This document shows, piece after piece, positions 35,961-49,854 of a DNA stretch of 64,000 nucleotides. Numbering within the stretch: position 1 is the first letter of the stretch; each line of letters opens with the position of its first letter. Position numbers and translations under genes: made by a program. The notes under the pieces were generated by a model. It did no database searches. It saw only the letters and a list, made by a program, of their open reading frames with translations, and was not told the DNA's origin. The stretch is from NCBI GenBank assembly GCA_963920665.1, contig OY987265.1, forward strand, positions 23,069,001-23,133,000. Reading direction: 5' to 3'. This DNA is from Straminergon stramineum (lineage: Eukaryota > Streptophyta > Bryopsida > Hypnales > Calliergonaceae).

Positions 35961-36487
35961 CAAGTGGGACTCCCTTTGCCATGTTCATGCGATGTTATTT
36001 TCTTGCTTTAAAAAATTGATTGAGCCCCTTATTTCTCCATGTTTTACTTATAGAGAATACATTTGTGATTTTTATTGATTTACCACCCATGATTAAAATT
36101 TACAAAATTTGAATTCATATTTGGCATTAGAGGCCCCAAATTAGCTAAGTGAGAGGTCATGAAATATGAAATTAATTTGGCACAAAATAGGGGGAAATTC
36201 CTAAATTTACCCTTGGCTAGGGCAATAAAGCGGTCAATCCGCCCTAGCCAGAGCTATATAGTATCAAAGGAAGTTACTTCGGTACACATGTTCTTATGTT
36301 TTGAAATGCTTATAATTGCATATTTTTCTTTTACAATTATATTTCTCATTTTTCATCATTTCAGGGATTGGTTTTGAGGTGAGCAAGTACTCCCGTTCAA
36401 GTGCTGTCAGTGGCATTTTGAGCTCTCGATGGGGTGTATGGCAAAAGGGGCCCCTTCAATTCTGATTGGTAGTTCCTCTATTATTAA

Positions 36488-37056
36488 CCCTTAAAGACAT
36501 TGATGTCCATTTTCTGGACAATGAATAGATTGAAACTCCAGTTTCATCCTCCTAACTACCTGGATGAAAGTTATTTTAATTTGTGAAGATACATTATTAA
36601 GTTTTTGTCCTATCTAAGGGTTGGATTTGGTGTTACTATAGTTCATATTTTTCTAAAATTACAAATGTGCAAGTATGTCAAGTGGTCAAACTACGTTGAC
36701 TTTAGATCAAAACTAGATTAGTCAAAATGAGGTCATAGATAGGAAGAACAAAAAAATTTCAAAAAATCATCATGTGAAGAGAATCTCATTTGAAATCCAT
36801 TCCAATAAATTTTACTCAAAAAATGATAATATTTTACTTGCAATCAAATTTTGAAGGAATTTTGGAATTTCTCTTTCAAAATTTATATAAGAAGATTGGT
36901 GAGAGCATTGGTGAATCTAACTATATAGATGGAATCTACAAATCAAAATCTACAACTTTTATTTGCATTTCAATTCCAAAATATGCTTCCAAATCGAACT
37001 TTATAATGATTTTTCTCAAATTGTCAATTGTGGAGATGATTCTAGACATTTAGGGG
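36488..37056. mobile_element. TTAA-flanked non-autonomous element (copy E)
   Basis: Flanked by TTAA at 36484-36487 and 37057-37060. The ends are CCCTTAAAGACATTG and CTAGACATTTAGGGG. It is 569 bp, the same length as the copy at 62389-62957, with the same interior in the opposite orientation (CATTTTCTGGACAATGAA; CAAAATGAGGTCATAGATAG). It is also the undisturbed counterpart of the element at 50123-55659. Confidence 0.85.
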
Positions 37057-37728
37057 TTAATATGTTGTATTTAATTTATGACAAAATGCCTTGAATTGCA
37101 AGGGTTTATCAGTAGTGTGTGTTTGGTTTTGATTCTAGAGACAGTTGGGTTGGGAGTGGTATGTGGATAGATTGGCAATTTGATATTTTTGAAGATTGGA
37201 ATGTTGGTTTGAAGAACTTTTTTGTCATTGACAGTTCAAATTATTTCAAAGTGCAAGAGTATGATTGAAACCCACTTCACATGGAAGTTATTTCAAGTTT
37301 CTAGGCAGCTATGAAAGTGGGGGAGCACGTGCTTTTCCCTCTTTTGATTCACAAGAAAGTTTAGAATATTAGTCCCCTTGGAGTCCACCTTGGAGATTTC
37401 CTCAGTCTCCTTGATTTCTCCCCAATCCTCAAGAAGAAATTCAAATTGTGCAAAATTCAGAAGACCTTGGCACATTTTCCATTTTATTGTTAGTTGCTCC
37501 CACCCAAAATGGTAAATAGATTTAAAAAAATAGAATTGTCACATGTATATCAATGGTCAAGTCTCTTTTGGGCGATAATTGTTTGAAATCCACTTCTAGA
37601 TTAGGAAGTTTCGCTAATCACTCGAGGTGAGAGGCCCTTGGCAAGTCCTGTGAAGGTCAAGGTAATTGTTCCTCCGTTCTATAAATGGAACAAAATTCTA
37701 ACTCATTTACCATAGGGAGCAGTGGGAA
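37057..37728. other. Gene-free stretch
   Basis: No recognisable gene or repeat. Confidence 0.4.
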
Positions 37729-38079
37729 TGTTGGATAATCTGCATGTCTGATCATATTTATTTTCTACTTCATTGCATTTTTGTCAGTGGCCTTCTGGGC
37801 ATATATAATATGTTTTCATTTATGTGTTTTGGACCTGGAGTACTTGAAGCACATACATCTTCTCCATTGCTCTAAAATAGAAAGGTTGCCAAGTCACTCT
37901 TTCAATTCTAGCCTTCAAGCTTTCGTTTTTCCCCCTTTGTTCTTGTCCTTCTGGACTTTCTCAAGAGTGCTTTACATTCTTCTTCCATACTTCCTACACT
38001 TTACTCATGGGTGCAGGTATTTAATAAAGTGAAGATTGTATAGTGATATTTGCTAGTAATTTGTACTCATGGTATCAGA
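37729..38079 (+). mobile_element. Possible copia-type LTR followed by a primer-binding site
   Basis: A block starting TGTTGGATAATC and ending TACTCA is immediately followed by TGGTATCAGA (38070-38079). That motif is complementary to the 3' end of initiator methionine tRNA and is the usual primer site of plant copia elements. No second LTR and no pol motifs could be found downstream, so at most this is a relic. Confidence 0.4.
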
Positions 38080-41000
38080 TCAGAGTATCAGACAGAAGTG
38101 CATATCTCAGAGACTATTAGGACCTATCAGTTTCTCCTCAAAAGAATTGGAAGTTATTGCCAAGAATTCATTGGGGAAAAGATGATAGGGTTGAAAATCC
38201 TGATGGATGGACCTTTGTTGTGTTTGTTGTGCTGACCAAGATGGGTAATTTTGAGTACATAGGATAATTAACATATTGGGCTAGTGATTCTCAGTTATTG
38301 CCATTATTATGGCTAGTCCAAATTAGTGGTCATGAGCTTGGCATTCATCAAAGAAAGGTTTTAACAAAATTAACGTGGCAAGCTGGTCTTCTATATGTTT
38401 ACTACAAGATCAAAGAGGCTCTTGAGAGAGAAGTGAAGCACTTGTAAGGAGAAATATATTGTGGGTGCTAAAGAATGGGAGACGCTACATCTTTCGAAGT
38501 ATTTCACATATTCTTGGGTGATCACCTTGTAAACAAGAGATTGAGTTGTACAAAAAAATTTATGTGTGATTGTGTCGAAGTTGTTCTCTCACTTGTGTTG
38601 ATCTTTCTTCATATGATTAAAGGCTTTAGTCAACTTTTCGAGTTGTGTTGATCTGGGCTCAAAAGGAAGTCTGTTGCAGCAAGAGGGATGTGACTTATTC
38701 ATCTATTTTAGATCAAAGTTCAATAAGGCAATGTTGTAAGACTTACATTGGATTGGGTGTGTAGTCCAAATTTGCTTGTGCAAAATGTGGACTTTGATGT
38801 AGGATACTTTCAACTCTATTGACTAAATACTCATAACACAGATTGGATCATGTTGATGAATTAAGTGACATTACTATCTTGTCAGCTTTCAAGCTACCTC
38901 TACACACAGATAGTAAGTTAGCACCTTATATTTTCTTGAGTTAAGTATTGTTGAAATCATCAAAATGTCAATTCTCAAAATCTCATCTCCTATTACTGAC
39001 CAATTGGTTTGAGTTCAATGGGCAAGATTGTCATTTTGCATGCGCTGCCTATTCATTTGCTCAATTGTTTTCATATACATGTGAGTCCTTGGATTTTTAA
39101 GTGTCTCATAGATGGGGTTTTCACATTCTTTAATTGATTGTTACATAAGTGGCACCTGATCCTCATTGGTGAAGCAGGCTTGAATGTGTTCCCTATCTCA
39201 CATTCTTGTTTAGGGTTATGGGATTGAATGATGGTCATCCTAGATACCCAAGTGAAGGTCAAATTCAACAGAAATTAAGTTATTTTCGTAAAAAAAAGTG
39301 CCTCATATCATCTTGTGAATGGTGTGAGGTGACGTGGACCTCTATGAATCTAACAAGGAAATTCCATTTCAGCACCTAAGTGCTGAATTAGACCTTCACG
39401 TAAGGTATGAGACATCCTTGAATGAATTCTTTTGAAATTACATTATATTGCTTTGCAAAGATCATAACATTTAGTAGCATGCACTATCACTACCTTGATT
39501 CTACTAAACAATAGATGGTGTGAAATATTCGACACCCAACAATTATTCATCAATAAATAAGTGGATAGGTGGAGGCTCAATGTGATGAGTAGGGTGCATG
39601 AAGGAAAGGTAATGGGTATAATGACTACTGAATGTTTTCAATAAAATATCATTAAAAAAAAATAGACTTTAAAATTTCACTGAAAATGGAATTTTGGTTT
39701 TTTAAAACTGAAATTTGGTATGTTTGATTGGGATTGTGTAAGGATGCAATGATAATTAGGCTTACTAAAATATACCAATTGAACTCCTTATTGTACATAA
39801 AGAATTGAATGGCTCAAATAAGCTCATTATAAGATTATTGTACCCAATTTTAAATGGTGTGAAATATTCCACACTCAATAGTTATTCATCAATAGCTAAG
39901 TGGATAGGTGGAGGCTCAATGTGATGAGCAAGATGCATGAAGCAAAGGCAATGGACATAAAGACTACTGAATGTTATGATGGATAGCATTGTCAAGGGAG
40001 CCACCTGAAGCCAATATTGATGTTGATGATTGGTTGCTACACTCTGTCGTGATTTGAGGATTTGCACATTTTAATCCCAATTAATTTCATTTTTGCCTAT
40101 CTTCCTTTCAATTAGTCACTACCTATTTCTCAACATTAAAGTAAAAGTCAGAGTGGAATACAATGCCAAATACATTATAGCCTAAAAGTAAAATAGGAAA
40201 GAAATATAAAATACTTCAAAACAAAATTTCAAATATTGAAGAATATACACATTTAAATCTCAATAAGTTATTAATATACCCCTATAAACGTACAAAGATT
40301 ATGGCTTATTTATATATATACATATATATGACAATCTAGAGACATATTTATCTACAAAATCACTTGCACAAAACATCACAAATTCATATAAGGCAATCAA
40401 TAGATCCCCCAAAGAAATACAAACAACATAAATCAAATCCATCAATTCACATGAAGTTTGACACAAAGAAATATAAAATCCTTAGAAGAATTCTTTGAAA
40501 TGGAAGTTTTGTACAAATCTAAGAATAAGAATGAACAATGAATTCTCTTTTTGTTATTAAGATCTTGAGGTTGTCTTATTAAGCATCTCAAAAGTTTTGA
40601 TTGGGGATGTGTTCGAGAATTAAATCAAGGTGTACCAAATGTAGTCCTAGGTTGAAGGAACTCTTTTGATGTGCAAATTGGTTTGCAACCTTGGATTGGT
40701 TTTCGAAAAGAAATAAAAGATCAAAGTCCATTTTGAGTGTGCATAATTTGGGATTTGTTTTGGAAGTTCGGCCATCCTTGAATGATCCAACCCATCTTGA
40801 TTTCACAAGGTAAAGCAATGTGGAAGGGTGTCTGGACAAAGTCTACAGGTGGTTTGGAAACTTGATGAGAACAGTTTTATAGACTCGTGATAAATACTTT
40901 GTGTTTGGGTTGAAAGTCAAGCTTTAGTTAAGTTTTTTGGAAGTGCAGTTTTTTGGAAGTTGTTGTTGTTGTTGTTGTTGTTATGGTTGGTGAACTAAAC

Positions 41001-43680
41001 AAGAATTTATCTTCATGTTTTGAGGCTCCTCTCATACACAACTTGGAGTTGAAATTTGGGAAATGGATCAAATGTTGAATGCTGTTTTTTCAAAGTGATT
41101 GAATTGTGTGAGGTAACTACAATTAAAATCTCACAATTAAGCTTTGTGGCATAACCAATATGATCTAGAAAATGAAAAACAATTTTTGCACATTGGTGAA
41201 GGACAATGAATCAAAATGCAAGTGGTTCTATAATTTTTTGGATGCATTGTGAATTAGTTAACAAAATTCACAAGATACAAGGTGTAGGGTGCTACAAGTA
41301 TCGTATAGGTTCACAATGTCAAAATCCATTTGACACACATGAAGAAATGACACTAGTAGTATCAAAACATTTTATAGAAAAAAATGTGAAAAGAATAAAA
41401 AGTTAATCCCAAATCGACCACTTGCAAGGTTGACACCTCCACAATACCATAAATAGAGTTGCACACTCCTTGAAATGGACCCAAACTCCACCTTGCACTT
41501 GTCTTTGTAATGCACACCATTTGGGGTATCTTCACCATTTAGTTTCCCTTCAAAAATAGGGGTTATTTTTAGGAGTGGTCCATTCTAGGTGCAATTAGTG
41601 TAGATTAGAATTTTCCATCAAACAAAAATATGAGCATTTGTTCCATGGCCATAGGGCTAGTTGCATGGTCTAAGAGCTATAGTGCATTGTCATAGGATAC
41701 GTGGTTTGCATGTTGTAGGTTACATTTAAATCATGGTAATAGGTCTTCAAACCATGGTCTAAGAAATTTTATATCTTGCATGGTGATGGAGTATTTACAT
41801 CTATGGTTTTAATAATTGTGTTCCATAGTCGTAGGTCTATCTTTGGGATTAATTCTTGAGCATAATTGAAAATTGGACCTACATTTGCATGTAGTTTTGG
41901 TGCCATTTCATCTTGCATGTTTGTTTTGGACTATTTGATGTGAGATTGGATTTCAAAGCTAAAAAGGGAAAAGATGTAAATATTGGTATAAATCTAAACC
42001 TCATACTTTGGCACATTGAGTCAATTTGATGCAGAATTCAAAATCATTAAACATGGAGCACTAAATGTGATATATAGGCTCTACAAAGGGAGCAAGGCTA
42101 GACAAAATTGACCTAAACAATACAAAAACAAAGATTAAAGAACTATATTTGAAAACTATTTCAAAGCACTATCTTGGAATTTTAATTAGGTGATAGTGCA
42201 TACATTTGCATAACAAATTGAGCTCAAAACATTAATTGATAAGAGACATAATCCATATAATGATAAACTATTTAACCTTTCCTATTTAAAAAAACTCTTA
42301 CACTAGTGGTCCTAGGTTTTGTTGAATTGAACAAAACCTAGACTATAAGAGTTGCCTAAAACCAATGCATTTTCTAGTACACTTGTCATGAGTGGAGGTG
42401 GTCTAACTCCAATGCATTTGTCATCTAAGTGAAGTTGTTTGACTCTAATGCACAAATCCACCATCTAAAGATATCTATCTCTAGGTAGTCTTTGCATGCA
42501 CACTAGCGTGCATTCTATCATGAATTAATTCATCTATCAATAAATTCATCCATCGAAGCTCATGATAGAGACTTTATCTTTTTAAAGTCCTTTCCATTTT
42601 GCAATGTGAGAATGGATTGTTATAAAGCTTGGAAATGTGTCAATGAAGTGTTCAACACCATATTTTGTAAGGAAAGTATCATGTGGGCAAAATTTTGGAT
42701 GAATAGTGGTGAAACACCCTTGCAACTTGGATGATTACAAAAATTGTTTGACTTCTTGGTACCAAAGGAGTTTTCCCACTAAAAAAAACTAGACTAGTTC
42801 AATGTCGCCCTCTATCTATACTTGGAAGTACTTGGATCGACAACCCGAGGTTGCCCCTACCATCATGCATTCATTGTCTTGCATTAGTTAACCCAAAGTT
42901 GCTTCACAAAAACCTATCGGTGCCCTAAACTCATAGTCACTCTAAATGATGTGTCTTAAATCTTGTATGCCACAAACAACCACACTATGGAGGATAATGG
43001 AAGTAACCACAAGGTGAAACTTTAAGTTGATTTTATTCTTGTATCTAATATAATAGGTGCATGTCTAACTAGACACATGACAAGATTCAACAACACCTCA
43101 CCAAAATATAAATTAATACTAGACTAGACTATTTTGGCAACATGTATATATCCATGGTCTCTTCTATGTAATAGTAAATTAAATCTCTCCTCCTTGACTT
43201 GGTGATGTGTACATTTAGTTCAAAGGAAGATGTTAGAGTTCCTCATTTGATTTGTGGGCTTCAAGTTTCTAGATTCTCTTTCATGGCTACAAGAGCTCTA
43301 GTTCCAAACACTAGAAGAAAAACTTGTCTACCACAACTGACTAAAATGTGACTAAGTATCTTATACAACTATCCTACAACTATAGACCTCTCTATTTACA
43401 CCAAATTCTTAATTCATTGTTTTACATCAATTGTACAATGTATTAGTTGCAAAGTAGTTGTAGAATGAAGTGAACACATTGTTTAGTTGCAAAGCAGTTA
43501 CATAATAAAGTGTAGGATTGTGAGAGTTATAATAGAGTTCAAATTTTGAATGAATGTGAATAATTCTCCATCTAATATTCATCACAATTGTCAATGTGGA
43601 CAAGTCTACTCTATATGGAATCCACCATGTCTATCTTTAGCAAGAAAAAACGACTAGAAATTGATTGCAATTATAAAATG
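38080..43680. other. Gene-free stretch with a spaced duplication and a microsatellite
   Basis: A block of about 120 bp at 39518-39637 recurs at 39855-39979 (GTGGATAGGTGGAGGCTCAA shared). A (GTT)n run lies at about 40962-40982. Otherwise AT-rich with no gene supported. A lone CACTAGAAGAAAAAC near 43312 resembles a MITE end. Confidence 0.45.
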
Positions 43681-43686
43681 ATGGTA

Positions 43687-43825
43687 GTTGTTTCCTAATT
43701 GAATCTTAGTTGTTTTTTAGTTGTTTTCTAGTCTTTTCCTAATTGTTTTCTAGTTGTTTCGTAGATGTATCTTAGTCATTTCGTAGTCATTTTTATTTGT
43801 TTCCTAGTTGTTTCCTAGTTCAGGG
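43687..43825. repeat. Degenerate 11-bp tandem repeat
   Basis: About a dozen imperfect copies of a GTTGTTTCCTA-like unit, ending TTCCTAGTTGTTTCCTAGTT. Confidence 0.7.
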
Positions 43826-44249
43826 TTGCTAGCATGTGAGCTTGTGAACGGGAATTTTTTTTCGGAGATAAATGGATGAAGGACCTATGACCATGGGTGT
43901 AGGTAATTTTCATTTTCTAGAAATATGAGTTAATTTTTCAGAAATTGAACTCCCTTACCAACCTTTTTTTAAAATCTTCATTGCAATAATGAATTGTATT
44001 TGATTTTGATAGAAACCACACAATGCAAAAGTGTAAAGAGAAATAAATCATGCCCAAGATGTAGCCATGAAATACACAAATCCAATCATAATGAAAACCA
44101 ACACTAATAGTTTGACTCATGAGATATGTCAATTTTATGAGTTTGTTACAATGGACTTGGTCACAAAATCCTTGGTGGTAAATGAACTCAAAGTCTCTCT
44201 TCCCTTGAATGTTGAACCATGTATAAACTTTAAAACATTTAAAGCATAT

Positions 44250-47150
44250 GTATCTTACAGGGTTTTGGTTTTGAGCAACCAAACACCGCAAACGTTGATG
44301 CCATCTGCTTGACATACATTGGAAGATCAAATGTCTTCTTGAAATTAAAGAGATGATTTAGTTTCTTCATCAATGCATCTGCCGGCATTAGTCCTTCACA
44401 ATTGCAAATACAAATAATACAATATTACACTTATGAAACATAATAAATACCATGCATACAAAGAATTAAAAAATTTATAAACTTACTAAATCTATTTTTG
44501 CGAGCCAACTTCCAAGGTAGTGAAGGCACCACAATCATGGTGTCTAGATCTTACAAGGCCATTACCTTTGGTAGAAGTTCTATCATGACCATAGTTGGCA
44601 TGGTCTTCCTCATGGATAGGAGTAGGGCATTGAAAATCTCATCATCATCTTCCAATGCCACAATGTGGTGCTCATGTTGCAACATGCCATAATTATCAAC
44701 GCACCTAGAATAAGCAATATCCAACTTATTAGTTGAATGATTCTTCATATGAATTAAAATTTGAATATACAATCATTGAATTTAAAACTTACTCGTAGAT
44801 ATTGTGCAATCTAGAACCAAATCTCTTTTAATAGTTGTTCCTTCTATAAGGAACTATAACAACCTAGGGCCCTTTTTTCCAACCCCCTATTATGGTATTG
44901 CCTCATTCATCAACATGATCTCTTTAGTAGTATACTTTATCAACATGTTGTTTCATCCGATGTCTACTTTTGCTTTCTTCATGGACAATGTTAGCTTGAA
45001 AGAGAAGTTTGATTTCCCTTTCTTGCCAAGGTCCTTTACCAAGAAGGTGATTCCAAACTTCAAAGTCTGCAAGCATCAAAACAAATATATATCAAAAATA
45101 AATGAAACAATATGCAATGCTGAATGCCACTCAAATCACAAAGAATTCTAAAAACTATATTGAAGTTGTAATGTCAAAGTGTGAGGTGAAGACATCAAGT
45201 GTATATGGTTCATGCCCAACTACTCCTTCACAAATGTGGAATACATCTCATACAATCTTGCAATGATGGCCTTTGAGTTGGTGCACCATGAGTGAAACAC
45301 TGACATGCAACTCTAGTCCTACAAATTCTTCTTAGCTTCTTTGCAAAAAGAAATGCCAATTGAATACCCTTGTAATCCTTATTTGCTTCCTATGCATGCA
45401 CCATAATTGCTGGAAATGAACTCCTAGGATGGGCAAATTCTTGTGGTAGTCAAAAAATATGAGGGCCACTTCCAGCTGATGGGTTACTTCACCATCATAC
45501 GTGCAAGGCTTCTTTGCTAACAATTGCAACTAAACAAACAATTCTCTAAACAATGAATAATTAACAAAGAAAATGTTCATAGCATTCAATAATATAATGA
45601 CTTTGCAAATTCTAAACAAGAATACTCTATCTTTTTCAAGAACTCCATCACCTTAATGTACCATGTTAGTGCCTTGGTCTCCATATTGTCCATGAAGTCC
45701 ACAATGAAGATGTTGAGGATCAACTCCTCTAGTTAGACCTTGTCATTGTCACCCATGACTATCACTTGTGTACCTAGAGTAACAGTGTCTTTTGTTAGCT
45801 CTGAAAGTACAACTTCACTCTTCATTCTATTATGAAATCCATCTTGCATCTAAGAGCCCTAGTCCACCCTAGAAGATGTTGGAACTTAACCACTAACTTT
45901 GCCCTTCTCCTTCCCTTCTTTTTGTGCGTCCTTTTCCCTCTTTGCCAACTTTGCCAAGCAATATGCTTCTTTCTTTTCCTTGTTGGCTCAAATCTTGTGT
46001 TCCTTACCTTCCTTCTTCTTGTCCACAACCGTCCTCTTTGCAATGGCCCACTTCTTCTACTTCTGAGTATAGCCAATGAATTTGGGATCCTACAAGTCAA
46101 TGATACCAAGGTCATCGAAAGACTTTTGGAGCTCAATCCTTGAAGGACATTTGAGTGTATGTCACTGAATAATCCAAGCACTATCTTCCTCCACTAAGAT
46201 GAGTTGTCATGAATGTGTGAAGTTGGCTCATAGTGTACATACACTTTACCAACCTCTGGTCTATCCATGTGGCAAGAATGGAGGAGGAGCCCTTCAAGCA
46301 ATAGCATCCTTTGCTAGAAGCTTATACTTCAAGTAACTGTCCCAACAAAAGGAGTCAATAGAAAGGCATTTTGAATTCAACATTGCTACTAATGACACTA
46401 TAGAGCTATGAATTTTACAACCATTGGATAGACCTTCAAAAAATAGAAAGCATGATTATACAAAAACCATCATGGAATCATCAAAGCAACATGCTAAATA
46501 TGTATGGGATTTTTGACAAAATCCAAAAGTGGGTGTATCGTGAGGTTATTTGAAAACACTAGTTGGATCCGATAGAGGTTTGAAGGGTATTCATAGTACT
46601 TCTACTTTTGTCTTTGTCACTTGATTTTATAAATTCGCTCCTTGGATAAGTCAATAAATGCATGAACTACATATTGCATATGCAAGGCATTTCAATGAAT
46701 GAAGCAAGTCAAGAATGCTAAGCTTCACATACACACTGGAAAGAACTCTTCAAATGGCCTAGTCTAATCCACTATAATTCAAAAAGGAGTCAGACTTCTT
46801 GAAATACTTGCCTCCCTTTAGAGTCAGGGCAAACTCTTGATTACAAATCTTCCTCCTCCATCCTTCAATATACTAAAGAAAGAACACTATGAAGAACTCT
46901 TGGTTGTTCATTCCTGGATCAAGTAAAGGCAAACAACTTGTTCTACAGAAGGTAAAATTTTGAACTTAAGTTGTTGACCAATCACCGAATATCAACAAAG
47001 AAAATTTCAAAAACCTGTAGCATCATGAGCCTCGAGAGGAAAAACTAGAGCAAACATTCCTCATCAACCAAATATTTTCAAATATCATAACCAATTCTAT
47101 AGGCACCAAGACCCCCCCAAATGGATCATTTGAACAAGTTTTCAAATTAT
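44250..47150 (-). pseudogene. Unidentified, decayed multi-exon gene or TE gene
   Basis: Several minus-strand blocks read like protein but are broken by stops. In order of transcription they are: GGKYFKKSDSFLNYSGLD (about 46800); VSLVAMLNSKCLSIDSFCWD (about 46350); a Lys-rich segment (about 45900-46060); LEELILNIFIVDFMDNMETK (about 45700); QLEVALIFFDYHKNLPILGV (about 45430); FEVWNHLLGKGPWQ (about 45060); MLQHEHHIVALEDDDEIFNA (about 44650); and LMPADALMKKLNHLFNFKKT (about 44350, followed by a GTAAGA donor). I do not recognise the family. A captured or retired host gene and a transposon protein are both possible. Limits are approximate. Confidence 0.4.
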
Positions 47151-47604
47151 TGGTGGTGCACTTCGAAAACTTGATTGCATTCTCAAACTCATGCAACCAA
47201 GGTGAGATGTGAGCTGCAGCGCTCTAGGCATGAGAAGCCTGCATAGCTAGCATGGATGGAGAATTCCTGTGCCATCAGCATGAGAGAGCAATAAGTGAAA
47301 AAATAAGCATTCAAACTTTTTTTTCTTGAACTAACCAATTCCGAGGGTAGCTCACGCTATGTAAAAATCAATCATTTTGAGAAACGTAATAAAAAATGTT
47401 CTTAAAATTTCTGCCATAAATTGACAAAGAAACTAATGCACCTTGATTGCACCAATAGTACCATCAAATATAGGTAAGATTGAGCACAATTTGTAAATAG
47501 AAGGTTGACATCAAATGGGGCATTCACTACAACCTAAGTCATGCTCATGCCATTAGTGCAAAGAAACAACAAGCAATAAAGGTAATTGCTCTAATTTTTT
47601 ATCC

Positions 47605-48345
47605 ATCTTGACCAATTTCTAGGGTAGTATGAGCTACTCCCCAACTTGGTCAAAATGTAAAAAATGAGAAACATTCTAGTTTTTCTTCCAACTTGATCAA
47701 TTTTGGAGGATAGCATGACCTCCCCCAAAACCATAGTCGGACCCGATGGTAGTTTTGGAGGTAGCTCACACTTACCCCAAAAATTCGTTAAAATGGAAAA
47801 ATGGGAAACATTCTAATTCTTTTTCCATTTTGACCAATTTTAGGGGTAGTGTGAGCTACCCAAAAAAACCATAGTCCAACCTAACAATGGTTTTCGAGGT
47901 AGCTCACACTACCCCCAAAATTGGTCAAAATGGAAAAAATGGGAAACATTCTAATTTGTTTTCTAGCTTGACAGATTTTGGGGGAAGTGTGAGCTACCCC
48001 CAAAACTATAGTCGGACCTGACAATAGTCTTGCAAGTAGCTCACCCTACCCCCAAAATTGGTCAGAATGGAAAAAATGAAAAACATTCAAATTCTTTTTC
48101 CATTTTGACCAATTTTGAGGGTAGTGTGAGCTACCCCCCAAAGCATAGTCGGACCTGACACTGGTTTCAAAGGTAGCTCACACTACCCTCAAAATTGGTC
48201 AAAATGGGAAACATTCGCATTCCTTATTAAACTTCACCGATTTTAGGGGTAGCCTGAACTACCCCAAATCCCTAGTCAGACCTGACAATGGCTTTGGAGG
48301 TAGCTCACACTTCCCCAAAATTGGTTAAAATGAAAAATCTACATT
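47605..48345. repeat. Satellite-like array, about 137-bp unit with internal inverted repeat
   Basis: About five copies. Each unit has TTTTGACCAATTTT, GGGGTAGTGTGAGCTACCCC, ATAGTC(G)GACCTGACAATGG, then GTAGCTCACACTACCCC and AAATTGGTCAAAATGG. The two halves of a unit are inverted relative to each other. A short related piece lies near 47330-47390. Confidence 0.85.
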
Positions 48346-48738
48346 ATCAAAGCATTTGAACATTCAGAATAGTTGCTTGCAATGTTAGAGAGTTATAAAT
48401 TATCATTGACTTTTCTTTAGTAAACACCACTTGTAACTCCTTGCCAACTCTATAGCCACATAGATTCGTAGGTTACAAAGAAACAATGGTTTGAACACCT
48501 ACCAAAAAAATCACTTACTATCACTGCAAAGAACATTGGTTAAAGCCAAGTGCAAATGTACCATTGGGCATGTATAAATGGACTAGCATCATATCTTGAG
48601 CCTTAATCCATGAACGCCCCCATCTCCTCAAATTTGGCCACCCCAAAATGAGAGATTGCCATGTTTGACAATTATAATCTTTTCAACAATATGGTGAAAT
48701 CATTTATTCTTTCCTCCACAGCTCCAAGCCTATCTCAA

Positions 48739-49854
48739 TGTCACGACCCTCATCACAAGGCGTGCCCGTGCCACCTTGGTGAGCAAGGGGGACATTGGAG
48801 GTGACTCCCCAAGCCTTGCAAGAGATGAGGTGAGGGGGACTAGGAGTCCCGAGCAATCAGAGCGTGTTAGCGCTTTGGTACAGACAAATTTGGGGTCATG
48901 TGATACATGCTTGGAAAGGTCTTGAGAAGACGCTTCTAACCGTCCAAAGAACGCGTGATTTGGACTTGCGAGTCAAAAGTTATGGGCGTTCAAAGTTGAG
49001 GGTGTCCCGATCGCGCCGGGAGTGTCCCGAATCTTTGAAGGGCGATAACTTTGCGAGTACTTGTCCGAATGGAGCAAGTGAGTAGTCCATCGGCATCTAC
49101 GCGTTGCGTAGATGTCGAAAATGGGGTCGCATATGCGATTTGAATCCCGGAACGCAAAGTTATGCCGGGTGGAAGTTCAAGAGTCCCAAACTAGCGCGAA
49201 TCGGAAGAAACGGGGTGGTCTTCCAAACCAAAGTGGTTTTGGGAGTTCCCTTTGACATACAAGGGGGGGGGTCTGCCGAATCCCACAGAGAGTACTATAG
49301 GAGGGCTTGGTCTCACTCCTCACTCCCTCCTCACTCCCTCTTGGAGCCTTGGTGAGTCCCGATGACTCAAGATTGGTGGTGTGGGGTTACCACCACTCCA
49401 AGGCACCATGGGACACTTGGGTGTGTCCCGTGGCACCGGTTGGGTGGAGTCCCATTCCTTGCTAGGCTATGTGAGGTGTCCCGAATAGTGAGTCCCAATT
49501 AGTGATGAAGTGGAAAGTAGCAAATACATAAGGAGCCTAGTATGGAGTTGGGGTTACACTCAAGGGCGGTTAGGACCATGGTGAGTAGTGCCACTATGGG
49601 TCCTTGCACAATAAGATGGAAGTTCCATCCCATGTTACCAAGTAACATGCCCCGGTGTCATGATGGGTGGGTGGGTGCTAGTAGTCCCAGTGACTAGAAC
49701 TTAGCACAAAGAGTTGGAATTGGGGACTAACATTGGATGTATGTGGCATGTGTAGTGTTAAAAGAGCGTGACCCTTGGTGCCACTAAAGTGTCAAGTGCT
49801 TGAGAAGCATTGGAAGGGAACTTAAGGTGGTAAGTGTCACTAAGGGGCATGACA
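48739..49854. mobile_element. Solo LTR, 1,116 bp
   Basis: Starts TGTCACGACCC and ends GGGGCATGACA (TG..CA with a short imperfect inverted end). The flanks are a perfect 5-bp duplication CTCAA at 48734-48738 and 49855-49859. It is markedly GC-richer than its surroundings. There is no internal region or second LTR, so recombination between LTRs has probably removed the rest. Open frames at 48864-49085 and 49104-49355 lie within it and are not genes. Confidence 0.85.

Noticed and set aside
43312..43330. CACTAGAAGAAAAAC, like a CACTA MITE end
   Set aside because: No matching inverted end was found downstream.
48864..49355. Two plus-strand open frames of 73 and 83 codons
   Set aside because: They lie entirely inside a solo LTR with a perfect CTCAA duplication and have no motif.
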